A stretch of DNA of 21,296 nt from JBQLZO01 sp052168315. Lineage in GTDB: Bacteria; Planctomycetota; Phycisphaerae; Phycisphaerales; UBA1924. Location: assembly GCA_052168315.1 (NCBI GenBank), contig JBQLZO010000061.1:1-21296 (forward strand), in the 5' to 3' direction. Made by a program: the position numbers and the translations under genes. The notes under the pieces were generated by a model that searched no databases, was not told where the DNA came from, and worked only from the letters and a program-made list of their open reading frames with translations. Shown one piece after another: positions 21,276 through 21,296 of the stretch (position 1 is its first letter; the number at the start of each line of letters is the position of its first letter).

Positions 21276-21296
21276 TCGGGGCGGGGGCTGGGGGGG

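Overview
The window is very GC-rich DNA with codon use to match. The gene content points to a planctomycete, most likely of the Phycisphaerae: an ECF sigma factor with a proline-rich tail, a DUF1573-type secreted protein, RHS-core protein with a dockerin-like calcium-binding insertion, DUF2752, eukaryote-like PTPS (FGRCNNPAGHGHNY), and many single-gene or short transcription units. The lineage is inferred from the sequence alone, with no database comparison. No tRNA, rRNA or CRISPR array was recognised.

Layout, left to right. (1) 2-880: the end of a two-domain 6-pyruvoyl-tetrahydropterin-synthase-like gene that is open at the left edge. (2) 1244-3852: a small cysteine-rich secreted protein followed 65 bp later by a large secreted protein with a C-terminal DUF1573-like domain. 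(3) 3853-5790: a regulatory gap with two 16-bp palindromes and a -10-like TAGACT, then a GspE/PilB secretion or pilus ATPase. (4) 9013-5796 on the minus strand: a secretin-N/STN-like coiled-coil exported protein, an ECF sigma factor, a membrane protein translationally coupled to the sigma gene (ATGA overlap), and a small membrane protein with leucine-rich spacing. (5) 9169-11488: a DUF2752 membrane protein and two tandem, distantly similar lipoproteins.

(6) 11489-13935 is a repeat-rich accessory strip. It holds a heptamer GGCATCA repeat array, a G-rich tract, two copies of a palindromic REP-like element, and a complete IS4-family insertion sequence (12266-13717) with 14-bp perfect terminal inverted repeats. 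A 9-bp target duplication (GGTGCCACG) shows that the IS landed in the conserved tail of one of the REP-like hairpins.

(7) 13936-16558 on the minus strand is an RHS-type locus: a GC-rich RHS core fragment truncated at its 5' end, an AT-richer cysteine-rich C-terminal tip, and a further AT-rich exported 443-residue protein of unknown function. The core and the tip lie in the same reading frame, separated only by one TAG codon and eight sense codons. This is the most interesting part of the window.

(8) 16559-17050 is a low-complexity spacer with a terminator-like hairpin and another REP-like element. (9) 17051-21263 is housekeeping: a phosphohexomutase (GlmM/PMM type), a second PTPS-family protein whose usual catalytic triad is replaced (Glu at the PTPS-III position), a glycosyltransferase-like protein, and a short non-catalytic aldehyde-dehydrogenase-like protein. 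All four genes here have a TANNNT hexamer 6-7 nt before the start codon and no clear Shine-Dalgarno sequence, which suggests leaderless transcripts.
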